From positions 1 through 42,492 of the IMG/VR virus record IMGVR_UViG_3300043446_002040: 42,492 bases of DNA, one strand, 5' to 3'. The notes beneath the pieces were generated by a model that did not search any database, was not told the DNA's origin, and was given only the letters and a program-made list of their open reading frames with translations. Shown piece by piece: positions 15,259 through 22,652 of this stretch. Source of the DNA: a virus. A program made the translations under genes and the position numbers. Position 1 is the stretch's first letter; each line of letters begins with the position of its first letter.

Positions 15259-15850
15259 CAGGCGCCGGAATAGTGGGCACAGGGGCATCCTCGGCAATGA
15301 ACCCGCCAGCGATGGGAGCCAGTGTCAACGCTTCTGCTTCGTTTGTCTCCAGGTTGGCGATCTGAAATCCAGCAAGCTGGAATGAAACACCGATGTTCCT
15401 GCCAGCGGCAAAGGCATAGGGACTGAAGATCACTTTGCCTGTTGAACCCCGTCCGATATTGCCAACGCTGTCATTGACGATCGCACCACTCGCGTCATAG
15501 ATAATGGGCGGAGTGTTGCGTTCTTGCGCGCCGGACTTTCGCTTGACGATTGCCTTGCGCTTGAACTTCCAGACAAACTCACCATCTACAACCTCCTTGA
15601 CGCCTGCTGCGTTCTTCTTCATTGAAGCCCCCCAGGGAACAATGAGCTGCTCGTCAGGTGGATACTTGTCGTTCAACTTGCGCTGTTCTGCGATGATGGA
15701 TTCCAGCAATTTGAACATAGGCTGGGAATCTTCCTCGCTCAGTAGAAAGCCGCAGCTCCAGAAAGGGCCTTCGCCAAAAGGACTCTCCTGCTGTTGAACC
15801 AGTGAACCAAAAATGAACTTGCCGATCGGTGAAACTTCGTTCCGTGACAT
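15239..15850 (-). CDS. single-stranded DNA-binding protein, T7 gp2.5-like (203 aa)
   Basis: Assigned by position (between RNA polymerase and endonuclease I, as gene 2.5 in T7), by length (T7 232 aa) and by the acidic tail ending in an aromatic residue (PDVLDDF), which binds replisome partners in T7. The middle carries FIFGSLVQQQESPFGEGPFWSCGFLLSE and VGNIGRGSTGKVIFSPYAFAAGRNIGVSFQLAGFQIANLE, typical of cyanophage gp2.5 proteins. No Shine-Dalgarno sequence precedes the ATG. A host-type promoter lies just upstream (15926-15954). Confidence 0.85.
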   Translation of the reverse strand: MSRNEVSPIGKFIFGSLVQQQESPFGEGPFWSCGFLLSEEDSQPMFKLLESIIAEQRKLNDKYPPDEQLIVPWGASMKKNAAGVKEVVDGEFVWKFKRKAIVKRKSGAQERNTPPIIYDASGAIVNDSVGNIGRGSTGKVIFSPYAFAAGRNIGVSFQLAGFQIANLETNEAEALTLAPIAGGFIAEDAPVPTIPAPDVLDDF

Positions 15851-15925
15851 ACAAGAAATGATTGGATTGAGTTAGCCCGGACTTACATGCGGCAGTGGGG
15901 CCTACCGGAATGCCGGGACAGCTGC

Positions 15926-15954
15926 ATGTTAGAGCAGCAGTTGCAAGCTGTCAA
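15926..15954 (-). promoter_or_regulatory. sigma70-type promoter before the replication operon
   Basis: Minus strand TTGACA (15954-15949), exactly 17 bases, then TAACAT (15931-15926). The -35 element includes the stop codon of the RNA polymerase gene. The transcript would start about 70 bases before the SSB gene and cover SSB, endonuclease, primase-helicase and exonuclease. Flanking bases (TTGACAGC...TAACATG.CAG) are shared with a second site at 24957-24985. Confidence 0.75.
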
Positions 15955-18350
15955 CAAAAAAGGAATGGGTTTTCACCCAGCCGCGACCGCTCCAGTGTGT
16001 TCAACATTGGCGGCTCTGGAACCGGCTCCTGCACCAGCGTTTCAACCATGGCCTTGTGCCTGGCTAGGTAGTCAACGGAATAGAACCTTGCCCATTGATC
16101 GTTGAGTTCCTTGCGCATCGTCTCGACACTGCCAAGGGTGGTCCCAAAGCAGTCATGCACCGTCGAGATCGGACGCTGATACGTCTTCCAGTGCGCCACG
16201 AATCGCTGCATGAATGCAGCATCATGGCTATGCACAAAGTCTGGCACCAGTCTCCGGGCTGTGCGTTTCCTGTTGAACTGGCCAGGGGTTCCCTCAGTGT
16301 GAGAAAGGTGGATGGCTCTACCTGCCAATGTCAGTTCCATCTGATCTCTGGTTCCGGTTTCTGAATAGGACTCCACTGCTAGACCGTTTGGCGTGAACCA
16401 GTAGGGGCGAATCCCCTTGTCCATCATCAAGCCTGCAGCTGCCGCAAGCCATCTCGACAAGCCGAGGTAGTTCGGCAGTGCCTCCTTTGTTACCTCAAGC
16501 ATGATGCTTGCCATGACAGAAGCCAGCTCAACAATCCTTAGCCCTTCGTCGGCCAGGAAGTCCTTGACTTCATCCCTTAAGTACATGGCAATCGTGTCAC
16601 ACATGGCCATGTGAGTTTGACCATAGATCACAGGCATCAGTGCTTTCTTCCAGAACGAACGGGGAGGATCGTGCTTCAGCCACCACGCCGCGAACCTCGC
16701 TCGCCTCTCGTTGTCTGGATGATCCTCATTCTCTGCGATCCACCTCAACCTGCTAATCACCAGCTTGCCCAGTCCTGCATAGAGATCGCCTTTCTTCGTT
16801 CCGATCACATTCGTAAACAGTGCGAGCACTCCATCACTGGTGAGGCAGGCAACGTGTCCCCATCCTGAACACGTTTGATCTACCCAGTGGATCGTGCCCG
16901 TTGTATATCCAGGATCATTCAGGTATCCATGCCAGTCCCTGCACAACTGAACAAACCTGAATGGCTCCTTTGTCTTCTCAAGATATGGCAGTAACCCCAT
17001 TGGATTGGCACCTATCCTTCCTAGTACATGACTCATCTTGACGAGGTAGTTCCTTCTCACCTCCATGTCAGCCTGCAAACCATACGCTTCACCCAGGGAC
17101 CACGCAAAACTATCCTCATTCCCCTTCATCGGACTTCTTTCAGTGAAGCGAATGAGTGAACGCATGTGGTCCGGTCCCTGCGGGTTCACCTGTCCCCCCC
17201 TGCAGTAGCAACGACCACGCGAATCCATATACCAAACCCAGTGCAGGCTCCTCTGGTTCTGGAGCTTCTCATAGATGATCTGAGCATGAACAAAGCCAAC
17301 CCTGGAAGAGTTCTTTCGTTGATCTGACTTCCATCGCCACACTGCTTCCCAGTAAGCCCTTGGCCCTAGTCCCTTGATCTTGTATTCGTGATCAATGGGC
17401 TCACTCAGTCTGTTCATCGATGGCAACTTGCCAAGTGCGTGACCCGCCTGCCATAGAGCACGCTCGAACTCCATCTGTCCATCATCAAGGCAGTGGGGAA
17501 TGGTCTGAAGGTGATTGACTGCATCGACTACACAAGGCAATGCTTGCTTGGATACCTCTGGCCAGCGTTCCCATCCAACAGTGGACAGTTCGGTGCGTTG
17601 TGTGTAGTAACCACCGTCATCTACCTTCGTCCATGGCCGCGGCATTGCAATCATGGGTAGGCGAATAGTTCGATGCAGCTTTAGTGCCTCCTTCCATCTG
17701 CACTGAAACTCCCAGTAGACCATGCTTGCCCTGACATATCTCTGCTGTGATCGAATACTCTTGACCATATAAATCTCGATCATCTTCGTGGCTTCAGCGA
17801 TGCACTCAATGAAGAATCCACCCAGCGCAACCCTCTCAACACACTTGAGCTGCTTGTAGTAAGCAGCCTTGCGGAACCCCTTATCTCTAAGCCGTTTGAT
17901 AATCTTGCCCATACCCATATCGTTGTTGCTTGCCAGCTTCAGTCCCTTCAGGTGCAGAGACTTGCCCCATGATGGATGGGTAAGCCATAGCACATACTCC
18001 GCGCGCTGACCTAGTGTCATAGCAAGTGTCGTGTACTTCTGCTCTGTGTCGATGTGCGTCATCACATAGCAAAGGCTTTCGACGGCAACGTGATCGACTG
18101 CCTTCTCGCTGTGCATTAGATCCCATATATGTGCTTGCCTGCCTGGTGAATCCTTCGACTTCTGATAAATCTCCCGCACCTTCTCAAGATACAAACCAAC
18201 AATTCGATCCGTCAGATTGTTGGCTGCTCCCTTCTGCCAGCCATCCCTCAACGCTCGGCTTGCGCCTACCAGATTGCACCATTCTTCCAGCTCTACCTGC
18301 TCTTGATAGCCTGGTTGCATTGGTTGCTTGACTTCATTGAACGATTGCAT
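15951..18350 (-). CDS. T7-like single-subunit DNA-directed RNA polymerase (799 aa)
   Basis: Transcribes phage late genes. The palm motifs are all present: DSRGR (376-380), motif A DQTCSGWGH with Asp491, motif B KKALMPVIYGQ with Lys568 and Tyr576, and motif C VHDCFGT with Asp733 (T7 has HDSFGT). VPDFVHSHDAAFMQRF (702-717) is the family's penultimate motif. The protein ends FLFC, comparable with the FAFA foot of T7 RNA polymerase. At 799 residues it is 84 shorter than T7. No Shine-Dalgarno sequence is visible before the ATG. It follows the integrase gene after a repeat-rich gap. Confidence 0.96.
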   Translation of the reverse strand: MQSFNEVKQPMQPGYQEQVELEEWCNLVGASRALRDGWQKGAANNLTDRIVGLYLEKVREIYQKSKDSPGRQAHIWDLMHSEKAVDHVAVESLCYVMTHIDTEQKYTTLAMTLGQRAEYVLWLTHPSWGKSLHLKGLKLASNNDMGMGKIIKRLRDKGFRKAAYYKQLKCVERVALGGFFIECIAEATKMIEIYMVKSIRSQQRYVRASMVYWEFQCRWKEALKLHRTIRLPMIAMPRPWTKVDDGGYYTQRTELSTVGWERWPEVSKQALPCVVDAVNHLQTIPHCLDDGQMEFERALWQAGHALGKLPSMNRLSEPIDHEYKIKGLGPRAYWEAVWRWKSDQRKNSSRVGFVHAQIIYEKLQNQRSLHWVWYMDSRGRCYCRGGQVNPQGPDHMRSLIRFTERSPMKGNEDSFAWSLGEAYGLQADMEVRRNYLVKMSHVLGRIGANPMGLLPYLEKTKEPFRFVQLCRDWHGYLNDPGYTTGTIHWVDQTCSGWGHVACLTSDGVLALFTNVIGTKKGDLYAGLGKLVISRLRWIAENEDHPDNERRARFAAWWLKHDPPRSFWKKALMPVIYGQTHMAMCDTIAMYLRDEVKDFLADEGLRIVELASVMASIMLEVTKEALPNYLGLSRWLAAAAGLMMDKGIRPYWFTPNGLAVESYSETGTRDQMELTLAGRAIHLSHTEGTPGQFNRKRTARRLVPDFVHSHDAAFMQRFVAHWKTYQRPISTVHDCFGTTLGSVETMRKELNDQWARFYSVDYLARHKAMVETLVQEPVPEPPMLNTLERSRLGENPFLFC
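18312..18330. repeat. 19-bp direct repeat, copy 1 (in RNA polymerase N-terminal codons)
   Basis: TGGTTGCATTGGTTGCTTG occurs here and identically at 18480-18498, 168 bp apart. Each copy contains the internal repeat TTGGTTGC/TGGTTGC. This copy codes for part of the RNA polymerase N-terminus (residues 7-13, KQPMQPG region). Confidence 0.85.
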
Positions 18351-18533
18351 GGGCGTTCTCGGTTGTCTCAGTGAGGATCGTGGTTCTGACTCGATTGTTG
18401 ACAGCTGTCTGTCCAGGCGGGGACTGCTCAGACAGTCCTTAATCTAAGAAGCCCCGCCACAACTGTGATCTCAAGGCATTGGTTGCATTGGTTGCTTGCC
18501 ATCTTGCAACCAGTCTCAAGCGCTAGACAGCAT
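18351..18533. other. repeat-rich gap between integrase and RNA polymerase, candidate attP region
   Basis: The 183-bp gap holds a perfect 10-bp palindrome GACAGCTGTC (18400-18409), a nested hairpin (GGCGGGG 18416-18422 with CCCCGCC 18452-18458; GGACTG 18421-18426 with CAGTCC 18433-18438) without a U-run, the second copy of a 19-bp direct repeat, and an inverted repeat TGGTTGC/GCAACCA (18489-18495 with 18506-18512). Repeats of this kind beside an integrase can be arm- or core-type recombinase sites. No tRNA fragment, the usual cyanopodovirus attachment sequence, was recognised. RNA polymerase promoter elements are expected here but not identified. Confidence 0.4.
18480..18498. repeat. 19-bp direct repeat, copy 2 (downstream of integrase)
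   Basis: Identical to 18312-18330. It lies 35 bases beyond the integrase stop and overlaps an inverted repeat (18489-18495 with 18506-18512). The position next to the integrase gene suggests recombinase binding, but duplication by chance or slippage is possible. Confidence 0.85.
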
Positions 18534-19550
18534 TCAACATTCCATCAGCTGCTCCAGGTTGATAGCAGATCCATGCACATAGCGCTGCGTCACATTCAGC
18601 GACCCATGCCCTGCCCACTGGCAGATCGCAGGGGCAGACCACCCCTTCTGAGCCAGCCGAGTCAGGCAGGTGTGGCGCAGCGTGTGAACCACCCACTCGC
18701 GGCGCACGTCATCCGACAGGCGCAGTTTGTCACAGGCAGCGTGCTTTGACTCTGCATAGTGAGAGCGGAAGACCTTGTATGAAAGGCCGAACACCGTTGA
18801 ACCGCCGTGTGCTTCCATTGCCCGGAGGATTCCCTTCACAGGCTCCGGGATCGGCAATGAGCGAGGCTTGTTCCCCTTCGTCTTGACAAAGGTGATGCGA
18901 TTGCGTTGCAGATCAACCCGATCCCATGAAAGGCTGAGAGCTTCACTGACACGACATCCCATGTGCCACAGGAATAGCGTGAGCTGCATAGAGAGGCGAC
19001 GTTCTCTGCGTTCCATGTCATCCAGCAATTCAGCCAGCCATTCCTCCGGGAGCACAAGGCTGCGAGGCTCTGCCTCCTTGAGCAGCCGGGCCTCCGGGAA
19101 CAGGGGCATCGCGTCGATCAGCCCCAGTCGTTGAGCGCGCAGCAGCATCACCCGTAGGGCGCTCAGGTAGCGATTGATGGTGCCATTGCACAGCCCATCC
19201 GATCGGAAGCGCAGCAGCATGTCGTCGATCACTGCGGCTGTCACATTGGCGGGCCTAGTGAGCTGGCCTAGGGCCTTCACAAGGCGCTCCGCACGCATGG
19301 CCTGACTCTGATCCTTGCCCTGCCAGTCGATCTCCATGCAGGCCGTGAGCACAGCGGCCAGCGTGTCTCCGCTGTGCCGAGTCTCCCTGAGCCTGGCTTC
19401 CTGTTGACGTGCCTCGAACACGCCGACCTTGGCCTTCGCCTCCCAGGCCGTTGCCTCCTCCTCTGCCTGGAATGACCGGCTCACCCGGTCCCTGCCAGTG
19501 CCGACACTGGCAAACCAGCAACGGCGATCATTCCTGAATCGAACTGCCAT
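18534..19550 (-). CDS. int: tyrosine recombinase (phage integrase) (338 aa)
   Basis: Site-specific recombinase. Order: an N-terminal arm-binding-like part (FRNDRRCWFASVGTGRDRVSRSF), a SAM-like core-binding domain (about 60-155, NGTINRYLSALRVMLLRAQRLGLI), and the catalytic domain with Arg200 (GCRVSEAL), Lys near 223-225, His289 and Arg292 (HTLRHT), His315 (WAGHGSLNVT) and Tyr324 (QRYVHG). All catalytic residues are present, so it should be active. The gene is GC-richer than its neighbours. It overlaps the MarR-like gene by 23 bases, forming a two-gene operon. Integrases occur in some marine cyanopodoviruses. Confidence 0.95.
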   Translation of the reverse strand: MAVRFRNDRRCWFASVGTGRDRVSRSFQAEEEATAWEAKAKVGVFEARQQEARLRETRHSGDTLAAVLTACMEIDWQGKDQSQAMRAERLVKALGQLTRPANVTAAVIDDMLLRFRSDGLCNGTINRYLSALRVMLLRAQRLGLIDAMPLFPEARLLKEAEPRSLVLPEEWLAELLDDMERRERRLSMQLTLFLWHMGCRVSEALSLSWDRVDLQRNRITFVKTKGNKPRSLPIPEPVKGILRAMEAHGGSTVFGLSYKVFRSHYAESKHAACDKLRLSDDVRREWVVHTLRHTCLTRLAQKGWSAPAICQWAGHGSLNVTQRYVHGSAINLEQLMEC

Positions 19551-19845
19551 TAGTCAATGCCTCAGCAAGTGATACAAACTGTTCGCCTTTAGGTGTAAGA
19601 AACACCTGAAGGATTCTGTCATCGGATGGATTGCGCCGGGTTTCGATCAAGCCGTAACTTGATGACAACCCGTCGCGTCTACCACTACCACCTAGAACGT
19701 CAATGGCTCTAGAGATAGCAGCCAGTGTTAAGTTGGTTTCAATGGCAAGCTCGGTTTGAGTCAGCCCTGGCTTTAACTTAACAACAAGAAGAATCTCAAT
19801 CTGTGATGCCCTGATGGATGCGTTTAGGGATCTGAATAATCGCAT
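19528..19845 (-). CDS. MarR-like winged-helix regulator (105 aa)
   Basis: The order of elements fits a winged helix: helix (IRASQIEILLVVKLKPG), helix-turn-helix (LTQTELAIETNLTLAAISRAIDVLG), then the wing with the MarR-type pattern GLIETRRNPSDDRILQVFLTPKGEQFV. The C-terminal dimer helix is short. Met at 19845 is chosen because GAGGGA precedes it; the frame could extend nine codons to a TTG at 19872. It is cotranscribed with the integrase, so a role in controlling lysogeny or integrase level is an inference from context. Confidence 0.78.
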   Translation of the reverse strand: MRLFRSLNASIRASQIEILLVVKLKPGLTQTELAIETNLTLAAISRAIDVLGGSGRRDGLSSSYGLIETRRNPSDDRILQVFLTPKGEQFVSLAEALTNGSSIQE

Positions 19846-19900
19846 CAGATCCCTCAGTTTAGCGATATTCAAGATACAAGGTGATCAACACTGCCTTGTC

Positions 19901-19929
19901 ATCATACGTCAACGCTTGCCCGGTAGCAA
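19901..19929 (-). promoter_or_regulatory. probable sigma70 promoter for the MarR-integrase operon
   Basis: On the minus strand TTGCTA (19929-19924), 17 bases, then TATGAT (19906-19901). It lies 56 bases before the chosen MarR start. A direct or inverted operator for autoregulation was not resolved. Confidence 0.5.
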
Positions 19930-20106
19930 CAGTGACACACGCCTAGCGTCAAGCACGATAGTGGCATGTACCAGCAGCCACAGCTCGATTCGCCATGCCC
20001 GCCTGTCTGAGTCGGGATAGAAGCCAACCACAGTTGGAACATGGAGAAGCCTTTGCTTGGACAGGCTCAGTCCAACGTAGGCATCAACGGGAACCCAGAC
20101 TTTCAT
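19909..20106 (-). CDS. possible small protein (65 aa)
   Basis: Frame MKVWVPVDAYVGLSLSKQRLLHVPTVVGFYPDSDRRAWRIELWLLVHATIVLD... The composition looks protein-like and it fills an otherwise gene-free stretch. No Shine-Dalgarno sequence or homologue is known to me. It overlaps both the 43-residue frame upstream and the promoter proposed at 19901-19929. Low certainty. Confidence 0.35.
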   Translation of the reverse strand: MKVWVPVDAYVGLSLSKQRLLHVPTVVGFYPDSDRRAWRIELWLLVHATIVLDARRVSLLLPGKR

Positions 20107-20215
20107 GGAGACGATGCAGGTTGGAGAATGTGAAGAAGTGAGGATTGCCCAGTGAGACTGAATAGAACGAGAGCATCAGGCCGAGAGTGAAGCCGATGAC
20201 GTGAGATGGTTTCAT
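20084..20215 (-). CDS. possible small membrane protein (43 aa)
   Basis: A short frame beginning MKPSHVIGFTLGLMLSFYSVSLG, with one hydrophobic segment (residues 6-22) that could be a transmembrane helix or signal anchor, then a His/Phe-rich end. It ends inside the following 65-residue frame. No Shine-Dalgarno sequence. Reported because early phage regions commonly carry such mini-proteins; function unknown. Confidence 0.35.
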   Translation of the reverse strand: MKPSHVIGFTLGLMLSFYSVSLGNPHFFTFSNLHRLHESLGSR

Positions 20216-20261
20216 GGAGGGCGGATCAAAGGTCATTCGCAAGTGTTGACACTATACAACA

Positions 20262-20522
20262 TTAGTGGCAACTCCAGCGATTGCATGTCCTGTAACGGCC
20301 ATTCACTGTGCCCCTAAAGGTTGAACCATCAAGCGATCCCTGCACGCTGCGACCGTCGCCAGTGTTCCCCTGTATGAAGCCTGATCGGGGATCATAGAGA
20401 TACAATCCACCTCGATTGTCACCGCAGCTGTAGAGGTTGCCAGACTTCCAACATGATGCTTGTGCTGCCATTGGAGAGAGCGAAATGGCAGCGATAATGA
20501 GAGCGGAAAGGTTGAGTTTCAT
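20262..20522 (-). CDS. small exported Cys-containing protein (86 aa)
   Basis: A clear signal peptide (MKLNLSALIIAAISLSPMAAQAS, cleavage probably after AQA) precedes a mature region of about 64 residues with four cysteines (SCWKSG, YSCGDN, RTCNRWSC) and Gly-rich beta-like repeats (GNTGDGRSVQGSLDGSTFRGTVNGRYR). It should be exported to the periplasm and form disulfides. Exported small proteins are unusual in podovirus early regions; envelope modification or superinfection exclusion is only a guess. The start follows the ATTCTCAACC part of the conserved leader. Confidence 0.7.
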   Translation of the reverse strand: MKLNLSALIIAAISLSPMAAQASCWKSGNLYSCGDNRGGLYLYDPRSGFIQGNTGDGRSVQGSLDGSTFRGTVNGRYRTCNRWSCH

Positions 20523-20561
20523 GGTTGAGAATGGCAATGGGGAAGTGTAGGAATTGACAGA

Positions 20562-20828
20562 TCAGGGCATCACCGGAACGCCAAGGATTGCACAATGAGC
20601 AGAGAAGATTCCCATTGTTTCGATCGCCCATGTTTCACGATCCTCAAGCTGCTGTACTCTGAACCGTGCTTCATCCGGCAGCTGATACTTCCAGTCAGCA
20701 TGGTGCTCATCGAATAGTGCTAACATTTCCTTGCGACATTCAGAGGGAACATCACTGAGAGCTTGATACCCTTTGCGCAGCTGGTCTGCCGTCATGTTGA
20801 GAGAGATTTTTGCTGTAGAGGAAGCCAT
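20562..20828 (-). CDS. small hypothetical protein (88 aa)
   Basis: Starts MASSTAKISLNMTADQLRKGYQALSDVPSECRKEMLALFDEHHADW and is mostly helical and acidic. No domain recognised. It is preceded by the conserved leader (ACCTTGCAATTCCTAC) instead of a Shine-Dalgarno sequence, as for the neighbouring early genes, which supports expression. It lies next to the ArdC-like gene. Confidence 0.6.
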   Translation of the reverse strand: MASSTAKISLNMTADQLRKGYQALSDVPSECRKEMLALFDEHHADWKYQLPDEARFRVQQLEDRETWAIETMGIFSAHCAILGVPVMP

Positions 20829-20851
20829 GAGAGTAGGAATTGCAAGGTAAA
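20829..20851 (-). promoter_or_regulatory. conserved early leader, copy 5 (diverged)
   Basis: Minus strand TTTACCTTGCAATTCCTACTC immediately before the ATG at 20828. It keeps ACCTTGCA and the distance to the start but deviates near the ATG. Confidence 0.55.
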
Positions 20852-20907
20852 CAGGAGGGAATGAGCCTCCTAGAGAGCATCCGTAGATGCTCAGTAGGAG
20901 GTTCTAT

Positions 20908-21879
20908 TCAGGCTTCAGAGTGTGCATCAGGTAGCACAAGGTTCGCCGCCTTCGTTGCATCTGAAAGCACCTTGAATAGAACCCTTGGCCCTTCCTTTAG
21001 GATGCTTGCCCAGTGTGACAGATAGCTAGCGTGATTCTCAACCTGACTGCCAATCTCCAACCTACGAGTGAGCAGAAAGGATCCCAATTCAGCAACCAAT
21101 TCCTCCCTTGCATAATTGGCAGTGCCAAACCTGCCAGAAAGGTCACGTTTCAGCCTGAGACTATGGCCTGTACTGTGGATAATCTCATGCGCCCATGTTG
21201 AATAGAATCCCTCCGCTGTATGGAATGCCTGCCTCTCTGGCAACACAATTAGATCACTGGCGGGAACATAGAAAGCCTGGCTGCCACGATGCTGTAGCTT
21301 GCATTCTGTTGTCTCATGCCAACCATTCAACACTCGTTCAGCCTGTGCGATCCTTTCAATATCGGGACGGGATTCAGTGCTACCAATGATAGAGTCAATC
21401 GCTTCCTTTAATCCCTCGCCTTCGAGATCTACAGCATTAAAGAGACAGACCGGTTTGTAGCTTGTCCATGCTGTAACTTGAGGCTTGCCATCTTCACCAA
21501 TGACAGGCTTGCCATTATCATCCTCAACCTCTCTCGTGTTGAGTTGTGGCCGGATTGCATAGCATCCTTTGCTGCCTTTCTTGACGTTCCAACCTTTAGC
21601 TTTCGCTTGTGCGAAACCTGCCCACAGGGGTAGATCAGAATGCCTGCCTGCCATTTGAAATTCCAGCAGCGCAGGATTGCTGCCGCTGTAGCGATGACCC
21701 GTGATTAGGTTCTGATGATGGCAAGCGTTCGCCGTTATCCATGGTTTCTGCCAGGGAGATACTCCCTGTTCGATTAGAAGAATGAGGGAATCGACGATTT
21801 TCTGTTCAGGCGATGGGCCATCGGCCTGTCCCCTGCGGCTGGAATTGGCCGCCTTCCGGGCCTTTGTAGCTTGTGCCAT
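20908..21879 (-). CDS. ArdC-like antirestriction protein (ssDNA-binding domain plus zincin metallopeptidase) (323 aa)
   Basis: The N-terminal ssDNA-binding domain shows the ArdC pattern (ILLIEQGVSPWQKPW, GHRYSGSNPALLEF, WAGFAQAKAKGWNVKKGSKG). The C-terminal domain has the zinc protease motif HEIIHSTGH (231-239) with the third ligand likely in EELVAELGS (about 259). The family protects incoming plasmid DNA from restriction. Here it should protect phage DNA early in infection. Met at 21879 is chosen because the conserved leader ends there and MAQATKARKAANS follows. It is the largest gene of the early - block. Such genes are rare in podoviruses and typical of plasmids. Confidence 0.88.
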   Translation of the reverse strand: MAQATKARKAANSSRRGQADGPSPEQKIVDSLILLIEQGVSPWQKPWITANACHHQNLITGHRYSGSNPALLEFQMAGRHSDLPLWAGFAQAKAKGWNVKKGSKGCYAIRPQLNTREVEDDNGKPVIGEDGKPQVTAWTSYKPVCLFNAVDLEGEGLKEAIDSIIGSTESRPDIERIAQAERVLNGWHETTECKLQHRGSQAFYVPASDLIVLPERQAFHTAEGFYSTWAHEIIHSTGHSLRLKRDLSGRFGTANYAREELVAELGSFLLTRRLEIGSQVENHASYLSHWASILKEGPRVLFKVLSDATKAANLVLPDAHSEA

Positions 21880-21901
21880 GGTTGAGAAATGCAAGGTTTA
21901 C
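21880..21901 (-). promoter_or_regulatory. conserved early leader, copy 4
   Basis: Minus strand TAAACCTTGCATTTCTCAACC directly abutting the ATG at 21879. It differs from copy 3 at one base in the last 20 (TTTC for TTCC). CTTTAATT lies a little upstream in both. No purine-rich Shine-Dalgarno sequence is present. Confidence 0.75.
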
Positions 21902-21918
21902 GGTTGAATTAAAGCTAT

Positions 21919-22299
21919 TCAGAGAATGTAGACCCTCCCATCGTCGCCAACGTATGTCTCAACGTTTCCCTGATCCCTGGCAAGTGCATTTAATGCTGTG
22001 CTGACAATCCTGCCAAGGTCAGCATTGGCCCACGGGTCATCCCCGAAACTGACACCGTGACCCATGCGAGTGCACAGCCATACGAATTCAACATTGCGCC
22101 AAAGGTCATCCAAGGATTCGTCACCTAAACCATTGGCGATTAGAACGTCTCCGGCCTTGTCGCTGAATTCGTAGAATTCGTCAGCGAGAGATTCCAGCGT
22201 TTCACTGTCAATATCATCGATCTCCTTCGCGCCTACATCATCACAAGACAGGCCGAGAAGGTTCACAGCGAGGTTGAGTTTGCGCTCAGAGAGTGCCAT
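21919..22299 (-). CDS. acidic hypothetical protein (126 aa)
   Basis: Very acidic early protein: MALSERKLNLAVNLLGLSCDDVGAKEIDDIDSETLESLADEFYEFSDKAGDVLIANG. It ends NVETYVGDDGRVYIL. No domain recognised; acidic small proteins in such positions are sometimes DNA mimics, but that is speculation. Met at 22299 is chosen because the conserved leader abuts it. It sits between the ArdC-like gene and a DUF6926-like gene. Confidence 0.65.
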   Translation of the reverse strand: MALSERKLNLAVNLLGLSCDDVGAKEIDDIDSETLESLADEFYEFSDKAGDVLIANGLGDESLDDLWRNVEFVWLCTRMGHGVSFGDDPWANADLGRIVSTALNALARDQGNVETYVGDDGRVYIL

Positions 22300-22321
22300 G
22301 GTTGAGGAATGCAAGGTTTAA
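22300..22321 (-). promoter_or_regulatory. conserved early leader, copy 3
   Basis: Minus strand TTAAACCTTGCATTCCTCAACC directly before the ATG at 22299. A TTGACAGGC sequence 20 bases further upstream (22343-22335) resembles the -35 part of the other candidate promoters, but no good -10 follows at 16-18 bases. Confidence 0.75.
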
Positions 22322-22341
22322 CAATTAAAGCCTGTCAACGA

Positions 22342-22611
22342 TCAAGCAGCAGACTCTACGGGATAGTACAGGATGCAATCGTGCACGTCACAAGGTAGGA
22401 CGCCATAGCTTCTTGCATCATGATAGTGAGCAAAATAGCCTTCTTCGCTCACAACTTCTACTGTTGCGTTCTTTACCTCATGCTCACAGAATGCCAAGTA
22501 GGCTTGATAATCCCTTTCATCATCATAGTAATCAAACGATGACTCGTCACCGTTGATAATTGCTGGAAGCCAATGGGAAGGAATGGTAAACTCTACGGAA
22601 TCGAATTTCAT
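22342..22611 (-). CDS. hypothetical protein, DUF6926-like (89 aa)
   Basis: MKFDSVEFTIPSHWLPAIINGDESSFDYYDDERDYQAYLAFCEHE... and later EEGYFAHYHDARSYGVLPCDVHDCILYYP. The pattern (short beta strand, W..AIINGD, aromatic/acidic middle, HDAR..GVLPCDV) reminds me of DUF6926, a family of plasmid and phage proteins of unknown role, often next to ArdC-like genes. Met at 22611 is chosen because a variant of the conserved leader precedes it. Strongly acidic. Confidence 0.65.
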   Translation of the reverse strand: MKFDSVEFTIPSHWLPAIINGDESSFDYYDDERDYQAYLAFCEHEVKNATVEVVSEEGYFAHYHDARSYGVLPCDVHDCILYYPVESAA

Positions 22612-22633
22612 TGGAGGGAATACAAGGTTTAAC
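22612..22633 (-). promoter_or_regulatory. conserved early leader, copy 2 (variant)
   Basis: Minus strand TTAAACCTTGTATTCCCTCCA before the ATG at 22611. The upstream half matches the other copies; the last bases differ. Confidence 0.65.
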
Positions 22634-22652
22634 GAATTGAACAGAAAGGGAA

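Noticed and set aside
18351-18533. tRNA-derived attachment site
   Set aside because: No 3' tRNA half or T-arm sequence could be recognised in either strand near the integrase.
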